From Acanthopleura granulata (taxonomy: Eukaryota; Mollusca; Polyplacophora; Chitonida; Chitonidae), in assembly GCA_016165875.1 (NCBI GenBank), contig JABBOT010000002.1, positions 34,065,868 to 34,129,867 of the forward strand: DNA of 64,000 nucleotides, read 5' to 3'. The translations under genes and the position numbers were made by a program. Positions 1-12,965 of this stretch are shown here, piece after piece. Positions within the stretch are counted from its first letter, which is position 1, and each line of letters opens with the position of its first letter. The notes beneath the pieces were generated by a model. It was given only the letters and a program-made list of their open reading frames with translations, was not told the DNA's origin and ran no database searches.

Positions 1-372
1 CGGTTGCAGCGAGCCCACGAAGCCCTGCTCGTAACCCTGCTAGACGATTATAGCGGTATATTGTGACGCAAATGATGGCGGTATATATCGTCATTACATG
101 ATCAGTATATCAGAGTTTCCATAGGCGGAAATTAGGTAAGTAAATGAGTCACAAATAATTTACCGAGGTATCCCATCTACAGCCTCGCACATCATTCTCA
201 CTGTCATTACTTGTGGGGAATTGTTACTGAATGCACTCAAGGGGCTACGAAAACAGTGTGTGGCTCGTGGGTATATCGGCATTTAGACATTCTTCTCTAA
301 CTCTTTTCTTATCTGGGTATCCATTACTGTTACACGCCGACTAAATATAGGGTAACTGTAGAAGTATCGATG

Positions 373-495
373 TCCATTTATTTATTTATTTATTTATTTC
401 ATTGGTCTTTTGAGCTGTACTCAAAAATATTTCACTTATGCATCGGCGGTCGGCATTATGGTGGGGGAAACAGGACAGGGCCCGCTTGAAATCCA
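373..495 (-). mobile_element. family A SINE, 3' fragment
   Basis: (ATTT)n tail followed by the family A end, in reverse orientation, with GTACTCAAAAATATTTCACTT and CGGCATTATGGTGGG. The tRNA-like head is missing. Confidence 0.75.
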
Positions 496-945
496 AGAAA
501 ATGCGGAATTTTCCATGAATATGCACCAGATATGCTGGTAGCATATGAACAGTTGCATCTATAGATGTCGTGTCAGACATTCGTATACCAATCGTCAATC
601 AGATGTTTATGATGTAGGCTTATTATCCATGTCAAAAATCGCAAACTAATTTCCAGACCACGTTCAACATAAAACAGCAAAAGGCTAAGAAGGCATGTAA
701 AGTCAGAAATTATACACAGCAGAGTCGTGTAAGGAGAGGTACACCTTGCAGTGAAACTCAATGACGCATGAAAGGTACTATATCGACGCGTGAATTCAAT
801 CAGTATCGAAAACGTACAATATGCTAGTTTAAAAGTTGCCGTTAATCGTAAACATGTACACATATTAACATGTATATACGATTGCCTTGTTCATATTTCT
901 TATGTGGCGACTTCATTCAACACGACGCAATTAATAGTCCTGGCC

Positions 946-1825
946 AAGCCCTGGTATGGCGCTATATGGACCGAGCGTTGACGATTCTGATATTTGGCCC
1001 TGTTCATTAACGCCATGGAAGCAAGCATCAGAAAATTTTATGAAGTTGGCGGTAGGCCAATACCACCATTTCGAGCCAAATAAACGTGAAATATTTTTAG
1101 TACCGCACTTTATGCACATTGGTGCCGTTTTGGTTTCCTCACAGGGATTTCTGCTGTCATTACTGGACATATTTCCTTGCTAGGCAGATGCGATCACTGT
1201 CACTCGAAGCCATGGCTATACCAGTTATATGGCGGGCATGCGCGAGCACGGTGCCACCTAGCAAAAAACCCGCTAGCACGTGAACAATAACACGTGCTTC
1301 CGCCGGCTGATTGACAGATATCTGTGACTTTATATTGATGAAATATGCCAATCATGATTTTCCTTTCTTCACAAATGATTTTGCAAATCTGCAACACTCC
1401 ATGGTGTTAGAAGAAGTAAGAAATTGCGCCCAAATTATAAGTTTTTACACTACACTGCGCCAAGTTTTCTTATTAACCTGCCGGCGGAAGCACGTGTTCT
1501 TGTTTACATGCTGGTGGGTTTCGCTAGGTGGCGCCGTGCTAGCGCATTCTCGCCATATAACTAGCAGGCCTATTTCCTGCCTAACAAGGAAACATGTCCG
1601 GTAATGACAGTAGAAATCCCTATGAGGAAACCAAAATAGCATCAACATGGTGAATAAAGTGTATACTAAAAATGTTTCACGTTTATTTGGCTGGAAATCG
1701 TGTGGCATTGGCCTGCCGCCAACTTCATTAGTTTTTCTTCTGCTTGCTTCAATGGCGTTAATGGACATGCAGTGGGAAATATCAGTATCGCCAATGCTCG
1801 GTCCATATAACGCCATACCAGGGCT
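946..1825. repeat. large imperfect inverted repeat (foldback element)
   Basis: Left arm about 946-1309 and right arm about 1478-1825 are reverse complements along their length, with a spacer of about 168 bp. Outer ends: AGCCCTGGTATGGCG and CGCCATACCAGGGCT. Inner ends: GCACGTGCTTCCGCCGGC and GCCGGCGGAAGCACGTG. Arms differ by many substitutions. No transposase is seen. Confidence 0.85.
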
Positions 1826-2179
1826 AGCACTCGCCCTGCTTAAGCGGAAATATAGGTACAATTATAACTTAAAAAAACAACAACAACTGAGAAGCTGATC
1901 AACCGTTTTAACTTGTCATCTATACATTCAACTCTCTGTAAAATCACTCATAGTTACTACCGAAACTGCCTTCCGCCATTCAGTGACACGTAACGCCATA
2001 CACAAGCTGTATACAATCATATGCTGGACGTCCATACTATTGCAAGGATGACGTCAGAATTATCAAAAACACCGTTGGCATGCGACACCATGCACAACCA
2101 AAACTGCGATCGTGGTTACTATAAACTCTGTATTTGACATCACCATGCTTGAAATTACTTTTAAGTTTTATAAGCTATA

Positions 2180-2525
2180 TAACGGTTTCGAGTGGCGCAA
2201 AATTGCGCATGAGCAGAACGCGTCATACGATAGACAAACAAAAGCACCTGGCCATTCATGTCTATCTCTTGATATTGCAGACTTCTTCAACAGCCCAATG
2301 TAGGGCTCAGTTGAAATATTTTTTTCTGTGTTTTTCACAGAGTTTTTCCACTTGAAACAGCCCTAGAGCCCACGCACAGTTTCAAATGTCACATAGACAC
2401 ATAAAATGCACGGAATGGCCTGAATTGTGTGACTGCCTACGGTTACAATGCCTTCAACACAATCACGAGTGTTTGGTATCTACCAGCGAAGGAAGTCGGG
2501 TCATGCGCAGTCGAAACAGCTACAT
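2180..2525 (+). repeat. dispersed repeat, copy 1
   Basis: Shares with 26290-26620 the blocks TAGACAAACAAAAGCAC, TTCTGTGTTTTTCAC, TTTTCCACTTGAAACAG and AGACACATAAAATGCACG in the same order and orientation. No coding sequence or TIR recognised. Confidence 0.75.
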
Positions 2526-3019
2526 GGTTTATTAGTAAAATATAAACTTAATAACTGACATTTTTTTCTCTTGTAGCTAGCTATATGATCTCGACGTTAT
2601 TCTTAGGCTTAAATGTTTGGAAATTCTGTTGTAAAAAAGACAATAGTATTGTAAAGGCTTTGTACTGTTCGAAGTAATGGGTTCAAGATATCGAAACAAA
2701 CTTACAGACAAACGTTAAAGTTGGATTTTTAAACAAATTCTGCTTACGACGTCTTGACGTAGTTTAGTTCGCTCATATGCTAAATCAGTCACGTTGAAAT
2801 AAAAAATATTCATTGAGTATGTAGCTGTAGATATCCGGACAAGTTTTGTCATTATACGAATTCAACACAAAGAGGGCGCGTTATGTTCGACTTATAACAC
2901 CGCCACAACAACATTTGCACCCACCTATCAAGCAGTGCAGTTTTGCGACAACCGACCACCAATCACAACTCGAGACTTGCTGAGCTTTCTCTCACGCCTC
3001 TTTTTGCTGATTCTGTTAC

Positions 3020-3640
3020 AAGAAGACCCTGCGCGTCGCGTTGGCTTGACAATGTACTTTAAAATTAGCCACAGAAACACTGCTTGGTTAACGCAGATCT
3101 AGCATACTTTTTCGCTCGAAGTTCATAGCATTTTCTTGCCGCCTCCAAACGTAACAAATTCCATCCACCTGTATTGATGTATATCTTCTATAGACTTAGC
3201 CGCAAGCACAAACCGGCTGCCTGGTAAGGAAAATCGAGCCCATAAAAGTACCACCAGCGGTATATTTTTAATTCTCCGTTCGCCACCCATTCGAAAATTA
3301 CACTCCCAGAATGCAGCGTGTTGTTTCAAGGGAGGCTACTCCGGTGAAGTCGCTACTAGGATGATGGCGGACGCAGTATAATAATTTGTCACTGGCGTTA
3401 GAGTTTAGGGCTCTGTTCTCCGTTTTGAGAGCAGCCAGGGTTGTGTGCTCGCGGCTGGGTCTAGAGGAGACATACATCAATGCAGGTGTGTGGAATTTGT
3501 TACATTTAGAGGCATCAAGAAAATGCTATGGACTTTGAGCGAAAAAGCATGCTTGACCAGAGTTAACCCAGCGGTGTCTCTGTGGCTAATACTACAGTAC
3601 ATCAAACCACAAAGCCGCGCAGGGTCTAGTTACGATCGAG
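3020..3640. repeat. imperfect inverted repeat
   Basis: Left arm about 3020-3240 and right arm about 3415-3640 are reverse complements: for example ATAGCATTTTCTTG (left) against CAAGAAAATGCTATG (right), and AGACCCTGCGCG against CGCGCAGGGTCT. The spacer is about 175 bp. Confidence 0.75.
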
Positions 3641-4224
3641 CCGTAAATCCCTCTCTAACGCGTGTCATCAGCGAGCGTTATGCACATGCTCCAGTTCCAC
3701 TGAATTGACAGCCTCTCCTTTAAATATTCTGGCAGACTTTTGAGTTGTCCGATTTTGTTTGTTATTTTTAAAGATTCACTAAACTTACAATGCTGGAGGT
3801 TGGATTAATGCAAAGCCTGTAACTTTTGCTTCTTGAGAAAAATACCTAATACTCATGTTATTCTGAATTAGCTTTAAAATACCTAATATTGGGGCAGCCA
3901 TGTTCCTTTAAGAATTAAAAACGCAACTGAACTGCGTTTTCTGTGCAATAATTTGGACATCCAACATGTCATTGTTGAGGTATTATAGCTCAGCGATTAA
4001 AGGCAATTTTGGTAGCCAGATTTTACACAAAGCTGAATATATAGGCGAAGCATTAAAAGAAACACACTATATTAACAAAAGAATTAAATTCAACTGAGAG
4101 TTTAGAAACTTACCTCTAAGGCGTTTTATGGGAATATCACTTGGTTTTCGTAGTAATAACTCGTGACGAGGGCTGAAATGGTCCCAAGGCACAGAGAATC
4201 TAACAAATGTTAGAAGATGAGATA

Positions 4225-4270
4225 TAGCCCCTCCTACGCCTCCTCCACCCCCCACCCCACCCCCACTTAA
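4225..4270. repeat. C-rich low-complexity tract
   Basis: Runs of CCTCC and CCACCCC; on the opposite strand this is a G-rich stretch with several G-runs. Confidence 0.6.
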
Positions 4271-4459
4271 GCAGGTAGGACCTTTCGGTATATTGCTGTT
4301 CATCTAAGGATAATGATATCGCTCTTATCGAAAACGCGATGCCGTAAGAAACTGTTGTCGTCTTGCACAGATGCAAGTTTAACAAAAATATACCCGATAC
4401 TATCTGTATAGTCGGAATACTTTCCTATAAACTCACCGAAGAGGATTTTTCTTTCACAC

Positions 4460-5040
4460 ACACCAAAGTGTTAATAAAATAACGCATATCTGTACCACTT
4501 TACTAACACGTTAATGTGTTAAAATACATGCTGACAATGTAGGCCCACACGGTAAAGTGTCAACTAAATGTAAATGTAAACAGATATTAGACCAACACGC
4601 AAAACTTGAACTGTTGTAAATCTATCCTATATCATATATTAAACGTGGATTTTATTTCAAAATACACCTCTGCAAATAGATAAACGCATTGTCAATAACG
4701 TGTTCAAGTGTTGATAACCAAAATCACACACCAAACACAATGTGTTGATAGTTCATTTGCTAATGCGTTAAATTAGTGACATCGGTGTTCATATAATAAC
4801 ACAGTGAACATATGTGTTCATTACAATAGAGAAAAATTCAAAATTCTAACTGTATATAATACAGGGATAGATTTATCTAATTATCATTTAATTATTTCTC
4901 TCATATTGTTTTACACTTACATTTAGTTCATATTTTACTGTGTAGGCCTACGTTGTCAACATTTTTAACACATGAACACATTAACGTGTTAGTAAAGTGT
5001 TACAGAAGTGTTAGTATAACAACACTTGTATTTGTTGTGC
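4460..5040. mobile_element. non-autonomous element with about 95-bp terminal inverted repeats
   Basis: The left arm (about 4465-4560) contains ACTTTACTAACACGTTAATG and the right arm (about 4935-5035) contains its reverse complement CATTAACGTGTTAGTAAAGT; TGTAGGCC and GGCCTACA lie further in on each side. The interior is AT-rich with repeated GTGTT/AACAC words and no open frame. Confidence 0.7.
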
Positions 5041-5284
5041 ACCGTTTGTTATATACGAGTTATTTATGGCAGATCATCAATATAACGTCTGGTAAATAAG
5101 AATGACCGAGCTTAGTGAAGATTACTTCTGCATAAAGTCGCATTCATACTAGAACAGGCAATGTTATGTCAAAGGGTCGGTATATTTGTACTTTTGTACA
5201 GGTATTGGAATACCTGTAAACTGTTGATATACGATATATGACCGTATATGCGCAGACCTGCATACATTGTGCGTCCCCATGCTG

Positions 5285-5415
5285 TCCACACCAACAGTTG
5301 CATGACAGTATAATGCCATACTCACACGAATAGTCAAATGGCAGTATAAGCATTACTGTCCATCACAGCGATACTCACATGAATAGTAGGATGGCTCATA
5401 AGTATCACTGTCTGT
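5285..5415. repeat. short tandem duplication
   Basis: Two neighbouring copies of about 58 bp: ATACTCACACGAATAGT...AGTATAAGCATTACTGTC, then ATACTCACATGAATAGT...TAAGTATCACTGTC. Confidence 0.55.
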
Positions 5416-5473
5416 TAATACGTCTCCTGTTGCTAGTATGAACAGTGCCATAGTCCGATAATACGTCCCAATA

Positions 5474-5771
5474 GGGGAGTTTCGAGATCGAATTCTTTTA
5501 CCGCTAAAGGTAAGAAAAGCCCCACTTGTTGGCCAACTATTTCTGAGTACATTTACTATAACATGGGCATATAAGAAAAATTTCAAAAAAAGAGCTGGGA
5601 GTTTTTTGATTTAAGAAGCTCCCGATTGAAGGAGAGATCGTTTGTACCTCCCGAACACAGCAAGTCAGGTGATCGGTAAATTAAAATCAACAAAATTGCC
5701 AGACATCTTTGACAAGTCACATGACACAGTTTCCCTTCCACGACAAAAAGAGCTCGAACTCGAAACTCCCT
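5474..5771. mobile_element. TA-flanked MITE, copy 1
   Basis: The left end GGGGAGTTTCGAGATCGAAT and the reverse complement of the right end, GGGAGTTTCGAGTTCGAGCT, match over about 30 bp. TA occurs immediately outside both ends (5472-5473, 5772-5773). Homologous to the element at about 39746-40062. TA target sites are typical of Tc1/mariner-type elements; that assignment is inference. Confidence 0.8.
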
Positions 5772-5775
5772 TATT

Positions 5776-7009
5776 GCGCTCGTGTAACCGCTGAATGCAT
5801 CAGAGTCACATACATGTACGTCCTTCATTTGTATTCACGGGCGAGAGATTTAAAACTAAATAGAAAACATCTCGGGCTACATGACTTAACTGTGGCTTTA
5901 TACGAGTATGTTTCCGGCAAAAAACTTCTTAAAACTATACGGAAAATCGCCCCAAGGTGGTGCATTAAATATTTTTATGCAGAAAAACAGAGAATTAGAA
6001 GTTTCTTGAATTTAAAATACTATTACTATGAAACATGTCAGTGATAAAATGGTGTTTCCCTTCATCCTGCTCGTAAGATCAATGGCAGGTTTTGCTATTT
6101 AAAGGACATGTTTTGTCATAATAAAAATATGAATGCGTGAACCAAAATTATTTGTGAATATTTTATATCAAGTTAGAGAGTTAAAATCTGTTCCGAAGTA
6201 TCATATTTGTAAATCTTTTTAAAAATTTTATTTTTTTATATTTTCTGAGCCCATTACAGCAGTAACATTTAACATAATAGTTTCTGGGTACTTGGCAGTC
6301 GGTGGCTTTGGTCGGTAGGTAACTTGCGCGCCTTCCAACCTTGGTGGCGTATAATATAATGAGTTCTATTTCTATTACTGCATATTTTCATTGCCTATAA
6401 TACACGAGTTATGGATAAAACAATTTGTTTATATTTCACAAAGTTGTATATTACATAATTTTCCAAATATAATAATCGACATGTAGTTACGACGTGGAAA
6501 GTGTTAATATATCAATATATCGCAAAACTATCTGGGGGAGAGGGAGAGTTCATCTTCTTAATTAATGTCCCCTAAAGGCCCAACCAGATATTCACGATAT
6601 GATTCACAAGACAAAACTTGTTTCAAAAATAAGCATCTTATACATCTGAAGGGAATAGACATTAAACCACTGATGCATATAAAGCTAATTAGAAACGTTA
6701 TAGGCCCATGGCTTTAGAAACTAATAATTTTATTTGGCTTATTTCATCGGCTGAACATCTTGTATAACTTGCCAAGCGCATGCTGGGGAAGCATTCGCGT
6801 CATTTCACAGAAGATCTGTTACTGTGAGCATGTTGGTAGACGGCCCAAGCGAGAGGTGGAATATTTGCTATCCAGTCGCAAAGGGTGTTCATGATTGCGT
6901 CCCATGCAGGCTATGTAGGCCCGGTTTCCTCTCATCATATGGACTTTATTCAAGTATAACATTTTGATTATATGGAAGCAAAGTACGATATAAATAACAT
7001 ACAAACAAA
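5776..7009. other. intergenic, nothing recognised
   Basis: AT-rich DNA without a gene, TIR element or clear SINE. A 111-residue open frame that begins in the MITE and ends at 6044 is low-complexity and not credible. Confidence 0.5.
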
Positions 7010-7384
7010 CCCCCTGGTGGTTAGAGGGTACTCCACAAGGTAAGGCGACGGGATCAATACCGGGTCGGGTCATACCACAGGCTTTAAAAGCGGTACTCGT
7101 TGCTGTCTTGCTTTGCGCTCAGCACTGATCAGGAGTTAGAGTAAGGCAACAGGACCGCTAAGCCCGGTGTCCGTATAATATGACTGGGTGGGTGTCATGT
7201 CTCGTGTCTTCGGCATGATGTTCCAGTGGCGGCAGCACTGGCGACATGGACTCGCCCTGCCACAAGAAGACACAGTATATATACATTCTAAGGACTGGTC
7301 GTCGCCAAATAACTGAAAACTTGTCGAGTACGACGTTAAATCCAAGCAAACATGCATATAAACAAAGAGATAAATAAATAAATT
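7010..7384 (+). mobile_element. family B SINE
   Basis: A tRNA-like start (GGTGGTTAGAGGGTACTCC, GACGGGATCAATACCGGG) precedes a distinct body containing TGTCTTCGGCATGATGTTCC and CAGTGGCGGCAGCACTGGCG. It ends GTCGAGTACGACGTTAAATCC and (ATAA)n. The body recurs at about 55080-55320, and the tail resembles family A. Confidence 0.7.
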
Positions 7385-10300
7385 TTGTTGTATTTGACTG
7401 AGAATCGTATCACGATATAAGGCATATTTCGCTTATTGTCTAAATCATATACATGTTATCCATTTTCTTCAATATTTTATCCGTGGTTACATCTGATGGT
7501 TTCCGTCCGGATGGCTGGTGAACAACGCGGTGTGAAGACACCAACTCCCTCATATCTTTAGTGTAGGTAGTATGGACAGTGGGATGAGATCCAGGGCAGA
7601 TTGTGATAGTTAGAGTCAGCCGCCAGTGTGAGGCTTCGCGCACCGCCGACTGACGACCTCTTCACAGATCTCTTAACTTCGACACGAACCCGAAAAAACT
7701 CTTTGTGGGTCTTTACTTCACTCTTAAGTCAGTGGGTATTACACGGGGCCTAGGCACCATGACTTTGGGTATTTGTCAGAGATTCCGGGAATTAAACCCA
7801 ATTTACAGCTGCAACCTTATCACGCGAGCCATTAGCAAAGACAAATAATATTATGGCCTTCAATGATTGGGTGCTAATCTGTATAATACGGTGCCAATGG
7901 CTGTGCAATAGGAGCCCAGGTGTGTAATAAGATAAACAAACTTAGATTAAATTACCCCACTCTTCCCAATCTTATTGCAGTGGAGAAGGGCATATTTGCC
8001 TATTGATTTTCTTATCAATAGCGCTTAATAGAGTTAACCTTGGTGTGCTTCCCGATCGAACCTGGACAAGAAGAATGTCTTGACTCTGGCTCAATGGGCC
8101 GCCTCAGCCCTTGTCTCTGTCCGCTCTTCATCATCGTTAGGCAATCCCAGAGGACTTTACCCCAGCCACGGAGAGAATGGGGTGTGAGGGGTGGGGCCAA
8201 TATGTCATTGCCGGGATTACCGAGCCCCATGGCCAGAGCGTGCGGCCTCCCGCGCCATACCCGGCCCCAAACAGACCTTAAAACCACCCGAATTAGTATT
8301 GAAAACGTGACCTGACAACTATAAATGTATTTGCTTTAATGTGGCGCGGATTTGATTATCCGACAGTTAAGAAAACATTTCGTTTTAAAAGTCTCGGTTG
8401 GTATTGTCGTTGTAAGCTCCCTAGACTCCAGAAAGACGTGAGCTGTGAGATCCCGTGCTTTTGGACATCCAACCATGCCATCCTCTTGTGCATTCAGACC
8501 GTGTTCTGGTAAATGTCCTTCCCCTGTTAAAGAACGATAACATTACTTAAACACTAAATTAAATATCTGTATGGCAAATCTAATTGTTTTATTTATGCAG
8601 GACAGTGCGCGGTGGTTCGAGGATGGAAAATCGAATGAAAAGTCGCCTTCGACTTGAGACGGAACGTGGGCATTAGTATGCGCCTCTGCCTCCAGGAATA
8701 AAGGCTGGATGGGAGAAGTACTGCTGTAAATACCGCCATTCAATCACATGTCCAAACGACATTTAAACAACAGAACACAATGAAATTCCTTCAAATGATA
8801 AAAGCAACCAATGAATGCAGTTTTTGAACAGCAATTTCAGAATCTCAACGAGAAGTTACTCAGAAAGACAAGTAATTTGCAGTCACATGCAGGTAAAGCT
8901 TCTTGGTTTTCAGGTTGGTTGATTCTTGGCTGTTGTGTTTAAAAGGCCTTCACAGAGCATTGAAATAATTATTCGATGACAGACTAGCAAAAGAATGAGA
9001 GTCTGGTATTGCTGGGTACATGAACTCCTCTCCATTGCTTCCTTCCTGTGCGGAGTAGAACACAAAACACTCATTCCTTAGTACACGATCCAAATTTCTG
9101 TGAAAGTCAAATCCAAGATGGCGTCAAGACCTCTTCTTAGACGGCCGTGCCCGACGTAATGGTTAAACCTCTTGTAAAGGTCTGAAGAAAATCGTAGTGA
9201 AGCTTATCAAAGGGATTAGCGTTTGATCAGTTCAGGGGGGGATTACGAGACAGCAGACAGAACAAGGCCAGACTAAAGCTAACAAGAAGGGAGGTTGATT
9301 ACCTTTCCCTTCGCTCCCTAGCATCCCAGTTTATACTTGTAATCACATTTCATAGCGCTCCCGATGGTCGGAATTGAATTTTTGATCATGAATCAAGACG
9401 TTACTATTCAGATGTGATAAGAAGATCAGAAATGATTACAGAAGTGCTCAGAGGGATGTCAAAATAATTAATGCTTCTCCAGACCAAATCTCCCCTAATG
9501 CCCCTTTTCCCTTTTTTGTCTGAATGAAGTGTTTTCTTATATCCCCGATCAGTTGACTCTTTAATCGAAAACTCAATTATTGGTGTGCTTTGACAGGGGA
9601 GTTGACGTGGCGGTATAAATACCTGTCGCTGAGCAATGTCTGCCTGCCTCTGTGTCTCCACACACACAATGATTACCTTCGTCTTGTTACACCTTAATCC
9701 CCAGGCTGATCAGGCTTCATCTCCCATCACCGTGCGACTGTTAGGTAATTTGCTTAATGTGGCATTGCCTTGACTTTCCAGTTCACCGCTAGAAATAACG
9801 TGGCGCAACGCTAAATTTAGCAGGTCTGTAAAAGCACTTGCAATCTGTATATGTGGCCTACCAAATTATATTAATCTAAAATACAAAGATAAAATACGAA
9901 GCATTCGAAGAATAGTGGTTGTTGTTACGTTTTGCAATTAGAGTGTTAATTCGTAAATCAAGTATCACACTTTCAAACCACTGGAGATATTGCCTGCCCC
10001 CGTTGCAACTTTCTTCGACAACATCAAAATCCAGTATAAACAGCATCAGTGATGTTTTTCAGGAACACAAAAAACTACAGCATGGAGAGTAAAGTAAAGG
10101 CATTTGGACATTTCAGTGCAAATCAGCATCTCTATTGTAGCTCATCAAATATAATGTGGATTATCTTAAGGCATATACTGTTACATGAAGTTTTGTTTTT
10201 CTGAAATGAAGTTTTGTTTTCGTCATGCTATGTTTGTTATGTGAACCGCTGAAAATGGAGTATGCACAGAGAGTAAAATAAAGGTATTTGGATATTCCAG

Positions 10301-12965
10301 TGCTAATCAACACCTCTGTTATAACATATTAAATATAATATGGATTACCTTACGACATATACTGTTATATGAAGTTTTGTTTAGCCACTTCTTCTGAAAA
10401 CGATAATACAAGACACATTTGACAAGTACGTATTTTCTTCAATGTACATGCATTTACTTTGGTAAAGTTTACACAGGCCATGGACCCGGTCCAGAATGTG
10501 GGTGTAGTTCGTGTATGAGGTTTCCTTCGTGAATGGATTACGGTAAGCCACATATGCGTATATAGGTTTATAAGGCGGCGGGTCCGAGCAGTTACTGGAT
10601 AGGCCTGCGATCGCATGGGTCGTATCCATGCATGTACTTGATCCGCGTAGAGCCCTGTTTTTTTTTTTTTACCGTTCCGCCGCCAAGGCCCCGAACCCTG
10701 AGAAATGACAGCTCCTATCCAAGACAAAGGGCGCACAATTAATCGGATTATTGGGGTTAATAGAGTTAGGGTGATACAGCACAGGCTCTTATCTTGTTGA
10801 CCGCGGCAGACAAAGATCGATCAGCGCACAGAAAACATATCCTAGATCAGATGTAAAAACTGGCCAGTCCCTCCTTCCTTCCTTTATGGCCTGTCTTAAT
10901 TATCAGATTTTGGACGCCTAATTGGTTTGGCAGAAAAACCAAGGGGTCGACCATAATTGTTATCTTCGGTTCCATGAAGCAGTCTAAATGTCTTGACTGA
11001 TTTTCCATCGCGTTCTTTCCCCATCTTTTATCATTGACGCGGTTATCCCCTAGCTGTTTGTCACTGTAATTGAATATTGAATTACAAAAGTTTTTAGCCC
11101 AAATTGAATTTCATCGACATAAGACCGTTTTGATGACGAAACAAATGATTTTAGGGGGGAATTTTGTTCCCCTGGGGTGTAATATAGATTCACTATATGT
11201 CAGTGGGTATCAAGGGAGTGGGCTAATACGGTGTTCTAGAACCAGTCGCAGGGGTTATATCATACAGCAAATCCAGTTAGGCGGACCCGTGCCTAAATCG
11301 AACAGAGCTCCGTACCCGGCAGTTACCGTTCAATATCACAGACCGAATGGATCAAACTCTGGATAAGCGACTAATATGATGTATGATTCAACTCTCTCCC
11401 ACAAATTGAATCTCTGTATTATCGTATAAGTATAACCGAACATTGGATACCCAATTCCGAAGCTCATTTGTCCCCATTAAAGGGCCGAGCTATTCCTAAC
11501 CGACAAAAATGTGGATTAATCTTAGTTCGGTGATCAAACTGTTACAACAAATCAGGACTTTTAAGGCGTTTTTTTAAACAAAAGCCGTGGATTTTAATCA
11601 TGTTCTTCCTGCTGACCTCAAAGAGATTTTTTCAAAAGGTTGCTCATGTTTTAGCAATTCTATGGTTCATATTACAGTGGCTCATGAGATAGCTTTCATA
11701 AATAATCATTAAATTCTTATTAGAATCAAAGGATATGTGAAACTATACGTATAAGTATATTAAGTAATCATATTTATGTTAGATTTAACCGAAGAGAGAG
11801 TACGAAATAGGAAAGAAAACCAATGTATCAAATTTGCTGCCTTTGACAAAAACCAATGGAAGAATTCCCAACAAATGTAAACTGACTATAGAACGACACA
11901 TGACTGATTTGCGACACGACCGATTTCGTTTTAATTATGTTTCAACACAAGTTATACCGGCGTCTTTTTAACTCAATTCTGACACATTTGGAAATTTGGA
12001 TCGTGGTGAGAAAAGCACTGGGTAGGCCTTCGTCAGACGAACCAAACGGCTGAGATAAAACTTACAACCATTGTTGCCTAATGTTTAAACACGAATGATT
12101 TATTAATCCATATTCCTTCACTTTTATTTGGACAAGCCCTGAATTTCGCATTCCTGTGGCATTTGGCTTCATTTTGGAAGGAAACGTCAGTATATATCTC
12201 TACCCGTGAATTGAAGTAAGCACCTATTTACCGATTTTTTTTACATAATATCGAAAGTTTAACTACCAATTTTTAACTTTTTTATTGATAGGTTGGGTTA
12301 AATTACAGCACTATTTTTTTTTCACTCTCCTCAGAAAAACAAAAGTATCCAAAAATAAACCCTACAGGCCGGATTTCACCAGTTAGTTCATTCTAAAAAA
12401 AATAATCCTACTTCCTCCGCCAGGTCTACATCGAGATATCATCTGTAAGATACATATAAACATTTTGTTCTGCCGGAATCCTTTCAGCGGTCAACTGACA
12501 AGCTTGTCCGACGTGGAAGCATCATGTGATTCAAAATCATGTAACGATTCGATATGCAGTCGTTGTCAAACTACTGCATGGACGCCGCCAAGTTGGAACT
12601 ACTTCGAGTAAATCACATTTGTGCAAGTCCAGTCAAATTCCTGATAGGGGATGAGTGATGAAATTTTACGCAAATCTGAGAAACGCCTGATAGGGGTCAA
12701 TCCCAATCAGTCAGAGGTCAACGAACCCAAATTTATCATTGCTTTTGCCTAGTGTTCATCCGCTTCCATTCCCTACATGAAAACGCACAAATTTATACCT
12801 GGAATGACGCTTTGAAGCCTGTCCTACAAAATGGTACCACCCAACAAGCAGAAAAATGAAAAAACGCAGTCCAGAGGAGCAATAGAAAATATCTCTAGAA
12901 TGCTACAGAACTACATTCGCCCGACCCGACACGGAAGCATTAATTGTTGAGTGTAACCATATGTA
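7385..12965. other. intergenic, repeat-poor; possible regulatory DNA
   Basis: Apart from the 184-bp direct repeat no mobile element is recognised. Base composition is more mixed than in flanking AT-rich DNA, with several homeodomain-type words (TAATTA, GGATTA, for example TTAATCGGATTATTGGGG near 10740). No open frame has family-like features or supporting splice context. Confidence 0.35.
10085..10383 (+). repeat. direct repeat, period 184 bp
   Basis: About 115 bp starting GAGAGTAAAGTAAAGGCATTTGG at 10085 recurs at 10269 (GAGAGTAAAATAAAGGTATTTGG); both end in ATACTGTTA..TGAAGTTTTGTTT. Diverged at roughly one base in eight by eye. Confidence 0.75.

Noticed and set aside
1445..1861. 138-residue open frame on the minus strand, with a similar one at 956-1183 on the plus strand
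   Set aside because: Both lie in the arms of the inverted repeat and mirror each other for that reason; no domain and no splice context.
10365..10736. 123-residue minus-strand open frame
   Set aside because: Starts in unique DNA and ends in the direct repeat; includes a translated homopolymer and no family motif.
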